Source: Gamarada debralockiae
Taxonomy: Eukaryota; Ascomycota; Leotiomycetes; Helotiales; Hyphodiscaceae
Direction of reading: 5' to 3'
Assembly: GCA_002803225.1 (NCBI GenBank)
Contig: NXFV01001003.1
Coordinates: forward strand, 1 to 39,125
Length of the DNA: 39,125 nucleotides
The position numbers and the translations under genes are program-made. Position 1 is the stretch's first letter. The number at the start of each line of letters is the position of its first letter. Shown in pieces: positions 1 through 9,254 of the stretch. The notes beneath the pieces were generated by a model, which was not told where the DNA came from, did not search any database, and was given only the letters and a program-made list of their open reading frames with translations.

Positions 1-691
1 TACTCATGCTAGTATCTACTAAATGGGTTAAAAAATTTACACAATCGCACATCCTTAGAATTATTTTCTCAGCCTTGGCTCGCATCTCTTTGGTTACTCG
101 GATCCGAAACCCAATTTGATAGATATGGACTAGGAGGAATTGAGTCTAGGGACCAGTGGAGGGGGGGCTGTCAGGTGATGCCCTACTTGGAGGTGTTTAA
201 GTTGGTCTCTTCAACAGTATTTCTCAGAAGATCAAAGGTTCTACTTTGGTTCGAAGAGAAATATCGATAAGACAAGCAACAGATCACATTCCGTATACGT
301 TCGCGAATCTCGAAATGAGACTTTTTCTCAGATCCTCAGTACCCTCGTCACTGTTATTCAACTGCTGTGATTGATAGTTGAGTGGAAACCTCAGATCTCG
401 AATCGAGTCGACCACAGCAACAACGTTCGACAATTCCAAAGCAGCACCTTTGGTCAAATGGGTACATGCAACAAGTGACCATCGCTCGTTTTGATATCGG
501 CAACCACATCTCCAAGCGACCAATACGTGCATACCTAACTTTCGAGTTGACATGCCACAAGCAACATCTCCACAGCACCAATCTTATTGATTGTACAAGT
601 TACGGTTTCAAACAGAGAGCACATAGATAACGTTCACAGCATATTTCACCAAGCTATCACACGACAGATCACTGCGTCGCCACCACCTCGA
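1..691. other. No supported gene
   Basis: I see no recognisable gene here. A minus-strand open frame of 89 codons (553 to 284) and overlapping plus-strand frames exist, but none shows a family motif or a convincing splice pattern. The next segments are gene relics, so this may be more decayed coding DNA. Confidence 0.4.
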
Positions 692-848
692 AAATGGTGT
701 TCAAATTCCTAGGACTGAAATTGAACAACAAGAGCTGAATCCAAGCGTTGTCGTTCCTCTAGCCCAAGCTACGCGCCACAAGGGCATCGAAGAAAAGTAC
801 TGGGCGCGTCGATCCGAAGAGCAGAAGCGCCAAGGCAGTGTAGTTGGA
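692..848 (+). pseudogene. N-terminal fragment of an MFS transporter
   Basis: The frame reads a soluble N-terminal tail with PLAQATRHKGIEEKYWARRS and stops at a TAG at 846-848. The stretch 692-862 is about 90 percent identical to 7143-7314, where the same tail precedes a recognisable SV2/SVOP-like MFS transporter (a multi-pass membrane transporter). By eye I count about 16 differences and one single-base indel. No membrane-spanning part follows here, so this copy is only a fragment. It probably arose by duplication from the 7.1-kb locus or from a shared third source. Confidence 0.7.
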
Positions 849-862
849 GACTAGAAAGATGG

Positions 863-1294
863 CCGGAATGCAGGTAGGATGGTCGAAGCATGCGCCACTT
901 TGACAGACGTTATTTTCATGGTAGAAGACGGCTACAAATCGCAGCTAAACCTGTTACGTCAGTTCCAGAAGGTCTCAGAAATCCAAACGATGGCGGTATG
1001 TAATCTTACCATTATATTATTTCCATCATTCCTTGCTATAATGTCATTTCCTTAGCAATGACACCTACAGTGAGTGAATATACAATCCTTGGAAATCATC
1101 TCTCATTCAATTTAGACTTCTCGCTAGTAACTAACGCTAGAGGTGCCGGGGTTACTTGCTTTCGTGTACATTGGCCATCTTCAGGGTCGTTATATATCAC
1201 AAGTAGAAATGTTTACCTTCCTAAAGCTTTATAATTCTTGTTTACGCTACTCTGTACTTTACAATGCTGGAAATTTCTTCTGACACCTCTCTAG
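863..1294. other. Region between two gene relics
   Basis: About 880-994 carries a short open stretch reading DVIFMVEDGYKSQLNLLRQF that ends at a GTATGT donor-like site, so it could be an exon of the CorA-like relic downstream. I cannot confirm this. Nothing else is recognisable. Confidence 0.3.
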
Positions 1295-1755
1295 ATGTAT
1301 AATATGATTGCACAGCGGAGTAACATATTGAATTATAGCATCGCGGGGACTCGAGAGAGATTGCCGAGGCAGGCAAAAGAGATTCTTCAGCTATGAAAGC
1401 GATCGCCGTTCTCACCATGGCTTTCCTTCCTGCCACCTTTGTCGCAGTAAGGATACGCTATCATCCAAACCCTATGATTTTCGTGCGTCGCGCTAAACTT
1501 CTGTAGGCGTTCTTCGCGATGCCTCTATTTAATTGGAATGCTTCAGCGCATGATTCGGTCTACAACCCCCGGTTCTGGAGATATTGGGCGGTAACCATTC
1601 CGCTAACGGTGCTTGTGTTTTTGATCTGGGGAATCTGGGTCCGCTGGTCTATGGCTCTTCACAAGAAGCAGGATGTTGAAGCGCAGGTCTCTACCATGAA
1701 CCCTTTTCGTCTTGAAAAGGATGATCTAGGCGTCTTAAGAGTTGTTCGGGATTGA
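1295..1755 (+). pseudogene. C-terminal part of a fungal CorA-like transporter, broken
   Basis: CorA-like proteins are divalent cation channels whose C-terminus has two membrane helices; fungal relatives often form large divergent families. A splice-acceptor-like CTCTCTAG precedes a piece reading MYNMIAQRSNILNYSIA. The frame then shifts by one base near 1343 into EIAEAGKRDSSAMKAIAV, which is followed by LPATFVA and a GT-AG intron (about 1447-1506). The last exon reads FFAMPLFNW and then a second hydrophobic helix around YWAVTIPLTVLVFLIWGIWV, and ends with TGA at 1753-1755. The order heptad region, RDSSAMK, helix 1, helix 2 is typical of the family. The frameshift and the absence of a convincing N-terminal half mark it as a relic. 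An assembly error could mimic the frameshift but would not supply the missing upstream part. Confidence 0.75.
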
Positions 1756-1860
1756 GTAAAGGTTCTTATTAGCAGAGCTAACAAATTGCTATGCTATTCT
1801 GCAACGGATATTACTTAAGCGTCTTCAAGTTCATAAAACGATTTCTACACTACTGTAATA

Positions 1861-2280
1861 ACGTACTTGATAAGTGAGCTGCGCACTAGAAAACACACCA
1901 AAATTCGTGATTTTTCGAAAATTATATTTTAATAAACCTTAAATAAAAACTTATAAAATTAAATAAATAGCATCTCAACTCTATGTTTTGAATAATTATA
2001 AGACTTAGGCATATATAATGTATAATTGTTATAATATTGAAGAAAAACTAAAATACAAGGATTATTTGGACCTCAAATATTATATCTTAATAATCACTTA
2101 TCTTATATATTTAAGCTTTAGAAGGCTATATATATATATATTTACTAAATAAACTGTTTATAAATTTTTAAGAGCTTTTATTTATGATTTATTCAAATAT
2201 AATTTTCGTAAAATCACGAATTTTGGTGTGTTTTCTAGTGCGCAGCTCACTTGTATGCGCCGCTCACTTATCAAGTACGT
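1861..2280. mobile_element. 420-bp MITE flanked by TA (Tc1/mariner or pogo type)
   Basis: The two ends are inverted repeats of about 65 bases beginning ACGTACTTGATAAGTGAGC and continuing through CTAGAAAACACACCAAAATT. The element is bounded exactly by TA at 1859-1860 and 2281-2282, as expected for Tc1/mariner-superfamily target duplications. The right end carries 17 extra bases near its tip (about 2246-2262) that look like a partial duplication of the subterminal motif. The interior is strongly AT-rich and has no useful open frame, so it is non-autonomous. The superfamily call rests on the TA duplication alone. Confidence 0.88.
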
Positions 2281-2467
2281 TAAGTTAACTTATGTCAGAT
2301 GAGCTGGTTGCTATGGCAACGGTTGTGTACACATATCTCGGGTTCTGGCAACTCTACCTTTTCTTCCCTCCTTAGATATCTACGAATACATGATTTTACC
2401 ACACAATATCGTCTGATTCGACAACTTAAGTTAATTACGTAAGCTTCATCGCACTGGCTGCTGCGTG

Positions 2468-2880
2468 TAGGGTTGGCGTATTTTACGCTTTTAAAACGTA
2501 GAAAGAACGTAAAGTCTACGTTTTAAAAAAGTACGGTATATACTCTAAAAAAAGTGCATAAAGAGTACATAAACCTATGCATAAGCTGCATAAAAAATAC
2601 TAATAACGCTAAGAATCGTCCAAATTAAGCCCCCCATCTCCCCCCTTCCCTAATATTTTTGATATTACTCATCTCTGCTAAAAGGATAGTGGTGTAGTAG
2701 AGATAGTAGTACTAAAGGATGTTGTTTTTGTGTCTCGAAATTATTATTCACGTGATCACATGCTAGCTCGAATAGGTTTGGTCTTATATTAGTCATACAT
2801 TCTTTCTAAAAACGAAGAACCGTCCTATTTTTTAAATTTTATAAAGATAATTCTAAATTCTGTAAAAAGTGCCAACCCTA
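2468..2880. mobile_element. 413-bp hAT-type MITE with 8-bp target duplication
   Basis: The element begins TAGGGTTGGC and ends with the exact inverse, GCCAACCCTA. It is flanked by a perfect 8-bp direct repeat GCTGCGTG at 2460-2467 and 2881-2888. An 8-bp duplication and a YAGGGNTGG-like terminus are hallmarks of hAT transposons. The interior is AT-rich and noncoding. Removing the element and one repeat joins an open frame that runs into the NACHT-protein relic, so the insertion hit that gene or its remnant. Confidence 0.9.
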
Positions 2881-2884
2881 GCTG

Positions 2885-3103
2885 CGTGTCACGAAGGAGG
2901 ACATCGACCAGACGCTAGAGGATCTGCACTCTGTCATGGATGTTTTAAAGAACCAGAACCAACTGCTTCGTCTCCAATATCCTTCATTTCGAGACTTTCT
3001 TGTTAACAATGATAGGTGCAAGAATCCAGAGTTTTGGGTGGACGAGAAGCAAGCACATCAGGCGTTGGCTGACAGCTGCATTCAGCTTATGTCAACTTCC
3101 TAG
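2885..3103 (+). pseudogene. Relic of a NACHT-domain NLR-like protein
   Basis: The frame reads VTKEDIDQTLEDLHSVMDVL, then LRLQYPSFRDFLVNNDRC and FWVDEKQAHQALADSCIQLM, and stops at TAG (3101-3103). This pattern (a winged-helix-like segment, then a leucine-rich HPSFRDFL-type block and a conserved DEKxAHxxLAxxC block) is the region just C-terminal to NACHT in many fungal STAND proteins. Only about 70 codons remain. The NTPase is absent, no WD40 or ankyrin repeats follow, and the left side is cut by the hAT-type element. In the element-free reconstruction the frame extends a few codons upstream. Confidence 0.75.
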
Positions 3104-4150
3104 AGTATAGGATCATTGCCTAATGCTTATCATCCTTATGCAAGAGTATAAAAAATTGTGTAGCAACGTTCTCAAAAGCGAGATGAAGTACAAGGGGGGC
3201 GAACAGGGGAGGCTGATGCTGAATAATACGCGAGCCAACCACATGAGGTAGAAACCTTAGTCGATTCCATTTGCTCATCGATTTCAGTATGGTCTTCCCT
3301 GGTAGGGTTGAATTCATTCAGGAATCATGATTAGGAATAATGCTAGGCTGCCTTTAAATTATATAGTTAGATTTAGCCGTTATTTTAGAATTAAATTTTG
3401 AACCTTTTTATTCGGTTGTTGACTTCGCCTAGTGAAGAAGGGGGGCCAACCATTAAGCGAGGCGGTTGAGTTCTGGCGTGCCCCTCGGGCGTGCATTTCC
3501 CTCCCTTATTTAGATTTTATATTTCATAGATTTCAATCAACAGACCTTCTATGATATCCGATACCTCCCTGATTTGACATAACGCCTTATTATGACCCGC
3601 CCCTGGAGCTTCACCGACGATCGAGAAATGACGTCTTGATCTGGCCAATATTACGATTCAGCTAAATTGAGATAGGTAGCTAGGAGAGATTCTTGCATTT
3701 GAAGACATTTCAAAGCCTCACGACAGCGGCCGAGAATCCTACGTATTGGTAACATTTCGGGGCCCTTACGGCGGCTTTAGGTTTCAACTGGGATTCCCCG
3801 CTGTGGAATTATCCGCTCGGTTAAGATTAGCATAGCGGAGCGGAATGTAAATATTAGTTCCACCAATCTCAGCTAACATATTTGACCCTGCTAAAACCTC
3901 TTTGAGAAGTCAGCTACTGTGTTAAAGTTATTAAATCATTTCCTGACTGAGAACATTTTCCGTATAATTTATCCATAGAAGATGAGTTGTTTCGGACGAA
4001 TGGTCGCGTTAAGACTGGAGGACTTACAGCTCCTGTTAGTGCGGCCCTGGGCTTGCAAACTACCTATATGAAGAGACAAAAAGCCACCGCTTCACTTCGT
4101 GCACTGCCCCCTCCAGGCCATCTCGACACGTGAAGCAGCCATTACCCACA
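3104..4150. other. Intergenic, including the promoter side of the CE12 gene
   Basis: No gene is recognised. The 3775-3850 stretch has clustered CGG/CCG-containing words around ATTATCCGCTCGG and GCGGAGCGGAAT, which could be binding sites for zinc-cluster regulators, but they lie some 300 bases from the start codon and this is only a guess. The rest is featureless and moderately AT-rich. Confidence 0.3.
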
Positions 4151-5092
4151 ATGCAGCTTTTGATCCCCTTCCTCTCACTGCTGATGGCGACAATCGTTCA
4201 GGCAGCAACAAAGGTCCTCATTTGTTCAGACAGCACAGCAGCTGAATGGGACCCTGCGACTACCAACATTCAAGGGTAAGTCCTACCTTCCCTGTTTCTA
4301 AACTGTACTGACCCTATCAAGATGGGCCCACTACCTCCACGATTATCTCACAATCTCAGTCTCCAACCTGGCCGTCGCCGGGCGCTCCACCCGCTCATAC
4401 ATCAATGACGGTGACTGGGCGACTGTTCTCGCTGCCACCAATGCTGGCGACTATGTCGTTATTGAAATGGGACACAATGATGATGATGGAGATCCGGACG
4501 CGTCTGACAGAGCCACCCTCGCCGGAATCGCGAACAATACCGAGATCGTGACTAATTCTACGGGTGCAACGGAGACGGTTCACAGTTTTGGCTGGTATTT
4601 GAGAAAGATGATTGTGGATGTAAGAGCGAAAGGCGCACACCCTGTGATCAGCGGTATGGTACCGAGGAATTATTGGACGGGGAATACGCTGCAGAGCGTT
4701 TGGCCGTTCGCAACCTATGCGCAAGAGGTATGAAATACATATTTCTGTATCCAGTACACAACTAGTGCAAAAGAGTATAACAAGAGCTGATAGGAGTACG
4801 CAGGTCGCAGTTCAGACAGCAGTCATTCCCTACGTAGATCATACGAAATATGCCGTGAACCGTTGGCAGGCGCTCGGTCCTACGACTGCAAAGACATTTT
4901 TCCCTAATGATAATACGCACACAAATGCTGGCGGGGCAATCAGTAAGTTGGTTTTCGGAAGCTAAGAAGCAGTTGAGCTTACATGAAATGCTAGTAAACT
5001 GTGAAGCCTTTATCACAGCTTTGAAGTGTGCGAAGTCCCCATTAGTGTCTTATTTAAATTCCCTTGGTACTGCAGTTAGTTATTCGTGCTAG
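4151..5092 (+). CDS. Secreted rhamnogalacturonan acetylesterase-like enzyme (CE12, SGNH hydrolase)
   Basis: Likely removes acetyl groups from the rhamnogalacturonan backbone of pectin outside the cell. Exons 4151-4275, 4322-4727, 4804-4942 and 5007-5092 join in frame to 251 codons, close to the usual family length of about 230-260. Residues 1-18 form a hydrophobic signal peptide ending VQA. SGNH motifs are present: SDS with nucleophile Ser28, AVAGRS with Gly62, GHND with Asn94, and NDNTHT with Asp213 and His216. The last exon gives CAKSPLVSYLNSLG, a typical family tail. Introns are 46, 76 and 64 bases with GT-AG ends. Reading through the third intron would stop after FGS at 4965 and lose the tail, so the spliced model is preferred. 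It is the only intact-looking gene in the relic-rich left third. The rhamnogalacturonan substrate is inferred from family resemblance. Confidence 0.9.
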
Positions 5093-5112
5093 GTGTAGAC
5101 TGATTAACAGAG

Positions 5113-5136
5113 AGTCTTGGGTGTGCGCCCAAGACT
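5113..5136. repeat. Perfect 9-bp stem hairpin
   Basis: AGTCTTGGG and CCCAAGACT pair perfectly around a six-base loop. It lies 20 bases after the CE12 stop codon and could therefore fold in the 3' untranslated region, or be part of a decayed foldback element. Confidence 0.55.
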
Positions 5137-5228
5137 TCATGTCCAGAGGCCGCAGGGCCGGTTCGTGCTGAGGGCCGGTTTGTCGGATGGAGCTTGTCTC
5201 AGACCCCTAATACGGTTTAGCGCAGATC

Positions 5229-5249
5229 CCGTGGAATTTCATTCCACGG
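5229..5249. repeat. Perfect 9-bp stem hairpin with three-base loop
   Basis: CCGTGGAAT and ATTCCACGG pair perfectly around TTC. This is the second perfect hairpin within 140 bases downstream of the CE12 gene. Confidence 0.55.
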
Positions 5250-5774
5250 TGCACTCCTATACCTACACTCTTAGTTATCTACAATTCAATGCATTTTGAC
5301 CCATTTATCATCTGATCCGACCGTTATAAGCCCGGCCTTGCCATAGGCCATATTTTCAGTCATTCCGCTGTGATTACTACGATTTTTGAAGCTATTACGT
5401 ACGATAATTCCTCCCTACTAAGACGGCTAAACCAAGCCTGCGATTCGGAGTAAACCCTATAATACTAATTCGATAACTATCGAGAGTATCAATTGGCGAT
5501 TCCTATTCATTTCTGATTGAAGAGATGAGCGTAATCCATCATGGTTAAATCCTTCCCCCTAGAGATAGCTTCCGCTGACACCAAACTCTATAAAGGCATT
5601 ATAGTGTTTGGTGAAAACCTCACTGTCATCAACTTTGCCCGGTGTGGGAAGCCGGTCCGTAAGCAACCCGAAAAGCCTATGAGATCTATCCGTCGGAAAT
5701 CAGAAAAGGATGGATCAAGTATGTGAAAGCGCTTCGGCTGTTTTTGCGTGGCATCTCAGGAGGTGAAAAGTTTA

Positions 5775-5923
5775 TCCCTTAAACTGCGACAAGCATCCTC
5801 CCATAAGGCATCAACTTCGAGCTCTATCCAGCCCCGCTTTGTGCTAATCTTAGCAGTTTAAGAGCCTCGCTTAGTAATATGCCTTGGGCAGAACTTAGGT
5901 GCGCTGCGTCGCAGTTTAAGGGA
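5775..5923. mobile_element. 149-bp TA-flanked foldback element (MITE)
   Basis: The ends are a perfect 16-bp inverted repeat, TCCCTTAAACTGCGAC and its complement, flanked by TA at 5773-5774 and 5924-5925. Including the TA the match is 18 bases. An internal GCAGTTTAAGAG (about 5855) repeats the terminal motif. The interior has no open frame. The TA duplication fits Tc1/mariner-like mobilisation, but the termini differ from those of the 420-bp element at 1861. Confidence 0.8.
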
Positions 5924-6431
5924 TAGTGCTATCGCCTCCGCCACCAGAAGGGTTTCACCCCTCCGAACTGACAAATTATCAAGCGATAGGGGAAAAACAT
6001 ATCATAGAATAGTACCGTAAAGCTTAAGTCCCGAGCTAAGAGTATAGTGTCATTTTACTTGTCACTCATCCTTATCTTGGCGTTGCAGATCTTGTGAGAA
6101 ACACCGAAATGTGGTTTCTTTATAAGGACATGCTAACGCTTTAAAACCGTAATAATTATTAATACCACACGTCTATGCGATACGAGTCACGCTATTAGGA
6201 TATGATGCACTATTAGGATATCATGCCAAGTCTAGAACCCATGCTAGTTTAATTCCTTTCATTTGTGTTCCCTGTTATAAGTCCGCTACTGATGAGCCTC
6301 TTATTGACGAACCTCACAATAATCCTACCCCCCTTGGGTCCGTCGAGGATGCGGCTGTCATCCAGCCTGACACAATAGAGCCTCTAAATACGTCAGGAGA
6401 GGCCACACTTTGAGAAAGCGCTGATGAACTT
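5924..6431. other. Intergenic upstream of an unrecognised ORF
   Basis: The frame of the following ORF is already open from about 6260 to a TGA at 6411-6413 (reading DEPHNNPTPLGSVEDAAVIQ), so part of this may be decayed coding sequence. A short tandem duplication lies at 6192-6227. Confidence 0.35.
6192..6227. repeat. 18-bp tandem duplication
   Basis: CTATTAGGATATGATGCA is followed directly by CTATTAGGATATCATGCC: two 18-base units with two mismatches. Confidence 0.6.
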
Positions 6432-7094
6432 ATGGCAAAAACCGCCCTCGTCAGTCCAATAGATGGCGATGAAACAATGAGTGGCGGAGCGCAGGAAAGC
6501 AATCTGCCTATGATAACTCATACCGATGGAATCGCTATCTTGGATGAGTATTTTCCACAATCTGTTGTTGATTCAAGGCCTCTGAATAGCGCAGTAGCGC
6601 CTGACGAAGTGCCAAAATCCATAGCCGATCCTCTCCGTCAAGATACTTCCCTTAAACCTTCGGTGCAGTCGCATGGCCCTGAAGTCTTAACATTGCCACC
6701 AAGTGCTGGCCCAAACATGATCTCCTCAACTAGATCATCTGTGTCAGTGTCTTCCTATACTGATTTGCGTAGTAGTCTGTCCTCTGAGACTGACGATACC
6801 GACGTTGACTTACCAGATGTGGCTTCACATACATCTAGCGCAAGGCGCTTAGTTCTTGATGATGCAGGTCGATTGTTGGAACACGTTCTTGTGGCACTAG
6901 AGAATGTATCTGACGATAGCCGCATCCTCAATTTCTCTGTACCGGGTGTTTTGGAAGACATGCTTACGACAAGTGGCTGTACAACTTTTGTAAAGATTAT
7001 GACTAGCGTCACAGAGAATTGGGCAAGATGGAATCGCATGATTGCAAAGTCTGTGTTGGAGACTGCCCTAGAACGACTTCAAGAAGTCGAGTAG
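6432..7094 (+). CDS. Unrecognised protein or relic with a low-complexity N-terminal half
   Basis: I do not recognise this 220-codon open frame. The first 135 residues are rich in Ser, Thr, Asp and Pro and look disordered. The C-terminal 85 residues (from about RRLVLDDAGRLLEHVLVALE) look helical, with a possible globular end around LETALERLQEVE. The same frame is open for about 50 codons upstream and is separated from this ATG only by one TGA at 6411-6413, so the real start may lie further up and the TGA may be a nonsense mutation. It ends 48 bases before a broken MFS gene. No signal peptide or membrane helix is visible. It could be an intact small gene, an exon of a larger one, or a relic. 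Confidence 0.4.
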   Translation: MAKTALVSPIDGDETMSGGAQESNLPMITHTDGIAILDEYFPQSVVDSRPLNSAVAPDEVPKSIADPLRQDTSLKPSVQSHGPEVLTLPPSAGPNMISSTRSSVSVSSYTDLRSSLSSETDDTDVDLPDVASHTSSARRLVLDDAGRLLEHVLVALENVSDDSRILNFSVPGVLEDMLTTSGCTTFVKIMTSVTENWARWNRMIAKSVLETALERLQEVE

Positions 7095-7142
7095 AATAAT
7101 TTGAACCTATCAAGGTGGATCGAGACCAGAGAAATATGACGA

Positions 7143-8961
7143 AATTGGTGTTCAAATTCCTAGGACTCAAGTTGAACAACAAGGGCTGAATCCAAGCGCT
7201 GTCGTTCCTCTCGCCCAGGCTACGCGCCACAAATCCATCGAAGAAAAGTACCGGGCGCGTCGATCCGAAGAACAGAAGCGCCAAGGGCAGTGTCGTTGGT
7301 GACTATAAAGATGGCAGTGAGTCAGAAGAGGGCGTGATGCGCACAACCAGCGCGGAATACAACCCGAATACAATTGAGGGACTCCGGGCGGAGGCTATGG
7401 AGGATATGAGGAATAATCGTTATAGTAATTCTTATGACAGTGAGTTCTGCAGTGGTTGATGGGCTTTGTTCGGGCTGACAGTGAACAATGAAATCATTGG
7501 TTATCAATAAAGCCGTTCAAGATATTTGTATGGGGAGATACAACTGGCAATTGTTTATCCTGTGTGGAATTGGGTGGTTTGCGGACAAGTACGTTTTGAG
7601 ACCAACGGTATCAGCGAATGCATACTGACAAAAAGCACAGTCTCTGGCTCCAAGGTGTGGCTTGACGAATCCTTCCCTGCAAATCACGTTCGGTGTTTTT
7701 GAGAAAAATGTCCGGTACACGACCTGCTCGCTCTTCATTGGCTTCTGCATTGGAGCATATTCCTGGAGTATTGGCTCCGATGTCATGGGCCATCGATTAA
7801 CCTTCAACATGACCCTTTTCCTCGTGGAAGTCTTCCATATTGGAGCTGGGACAGGACCAACTTGGATCGGCACATACGGTCTCTTTGCAGCTCTCGGTGT
7901 TGGAGTAGGAAGCAATCTACCCGTCTACGGTGCTCTCTTCTTAGAGTTCCTACCAAACGCAAATTGTGCTCTCCTCACCGTCCTCTCAGTTTGGTGGCCA
8001 GTCGGCCAAACTTGTTGCCCCACTCATCGGCTGGGGCTTCCTGGGCTCTCACTATGTCCCTGACCAAGGCTGGCGCTATTTTGTCTATACCATAGGCGCT
8101 ATGACATTCGTCATGTTTCTCTGCCACTTCTTGCTTTTCGACCTCTTCGAATCTCCTAATTTTTTTGCGGTCACGAGACCGTCAAGACAAAGCCGTAGCC
8201 GTCGTCCGCGGCTGGCCAGGAGGAACAAAACCACGACCTGGTTGACTGTGGAAATCCTGAACGACATCGGCGCGTCGAAAATGCCAGGTAGGGGTTCTCA
8301 ACTCAGCTATTCGGAAATTGTACGCCGGAAACTCGCCGCCTTCTCAGGTGAGCGCATTGGCCCTCTCCTCCGTGACAGGAAATTGAGAATCAACACTGCA
8401 CTCTTGTGGTTTTGCTACTTGACCATCGGAATGGGATACCCGCTATTCAACGCCTTCCTCCGGCAATACCTGAAGAACGGGAAGGGGTCATCTGGCGAAG
8501 AAATTTCCGCCTATGAGACTTACCGCAACTACGCCATCACCTACGTTGTGGACGTCCTGGGCTCTATCATCGCTTACTGGACTGTCGACATCAGATATGT
8601 AGATCGAAGGCACGATGGCTATCGCTACCCTGCTATTGGGCATCTTCCTTTTCCTCTTCACAATATCGGCAAACTAGGACTACCAACTGGGCTTCAGCTC
8701 TGTCGAGGCGTTCTTCCAGAACATCATATATGGAGCCTTGTACGCTTATTCCCTGAGTTTTTCACGGCCCCGAATCGAGGCGGGTACCGGTGTGGCGAGC
8801 TTCTTGAATTGTATCGGTGGACTCTGTGCGCCTATCATTGCGGCGAACATTCCGGGGACGAACCCCAACGCTCCCATTTTCGTTGCGGGTGGGTTGGTTC
8901 TTACGGCTGGTGTGGCGACGATTTTCTTCCCATTGAGACGATGAATATGGAGAATTTGTGA
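7143..8961 (+). pseudogene. MFS transporter of the SV2/SVOP-like fungal type, multiply broken
   Basis: Members are 12-helix membrane transporters of sugars or organic ions; the substrate here is unknown. In order: N-terminal tail PLAQATRHKSIEEKYRARRS, a one-base insertion near 7284, KAVQDICMGRYNWQLFILCG, and an intron 7589-7640 that rejoins ADN with LWLQGVA. Then come a frameshift near 7662, helices around YTTCSLFIGFCIGAYSWS and NLPVYGALFLEFLP, and another shift near 8008 into LVAPLIGWGFLGSHYVPDQG. A loop, the frame MAIATLLLGIFLFLF shifted near 8611, an in-frame TAG near 8675, YAYSLSFSRP against FTAPNRG in a third frame, and an end near 8944-8961 follow. At least five frame changes plus a stop make this a clear pseudogene. 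Retained introns argue against a retrocopy. Confidence 0.88.
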
Positions 8962-9254
8962 ATTTGGTTTATGATTGGGGAGTGAAAAGAGTTCTATACG
9001 AGATGAGAGACGAGTTTATTACTTTCCTACTTTGTAAATAGGGTTTCGGTACTTGATGCCAGTCGCATTCATCATTCACGCTTTGTGTATTCAATAGATG
9101 AATAGATGGCATTCCATTCCGTTGAGAAAATCAGACCCTAACTTTCGCACTTGAGGTGAGACAATGAAGCCAGCCCGAGCCACAACAGCCCTCGAACCCC
9201 TTTCCGCCATACGTACGTGCCAATCACAACTCACCAACGCCCAACCTGAAGTTC
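8962..9254. other. Intergenic between two pseudogenes
   Basis: Nothing recognisable. It is the downstream side of both the plus-strand MFS pseudogene and the minus-strand SnoaL-like pseudogene. Confidence 0.4.

Larger units (their letters stand above)
5093..5774. other. Intergenic with hairpins
   Basis: Downstream of the CE12 gene. It contains two perfect hairpins (listed separately), a direct repeat of AGGGCCGGTT near 5153-5181, and a 61-codon open frame at 5541-5726 with no recognisable family. The hairpins and repeat suggest a decayed small element, but no clear ends are visible. Confidence 0.35.

Noticed and set aside
2128..2142. TA microsatellite
   Set aside because: It is a short run inside the AT-rich MITE interior and has no independent significance.
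4907..5092. A separate small gene at 4907-5092
   Set aside because: Its end, CAKSPLVSYLNSLG, is the last exon of the CE12 gene in the same frame after splicing.
7595..7640. Counting the break after ADN in the MFS pseudogene as a frameshift
   Set aside because: A 52-base GT-AG intron (7589-7640) with TACTGAC joins ADN to LWLQGVA perfectly, so this break is an intron. The other breaks are real.
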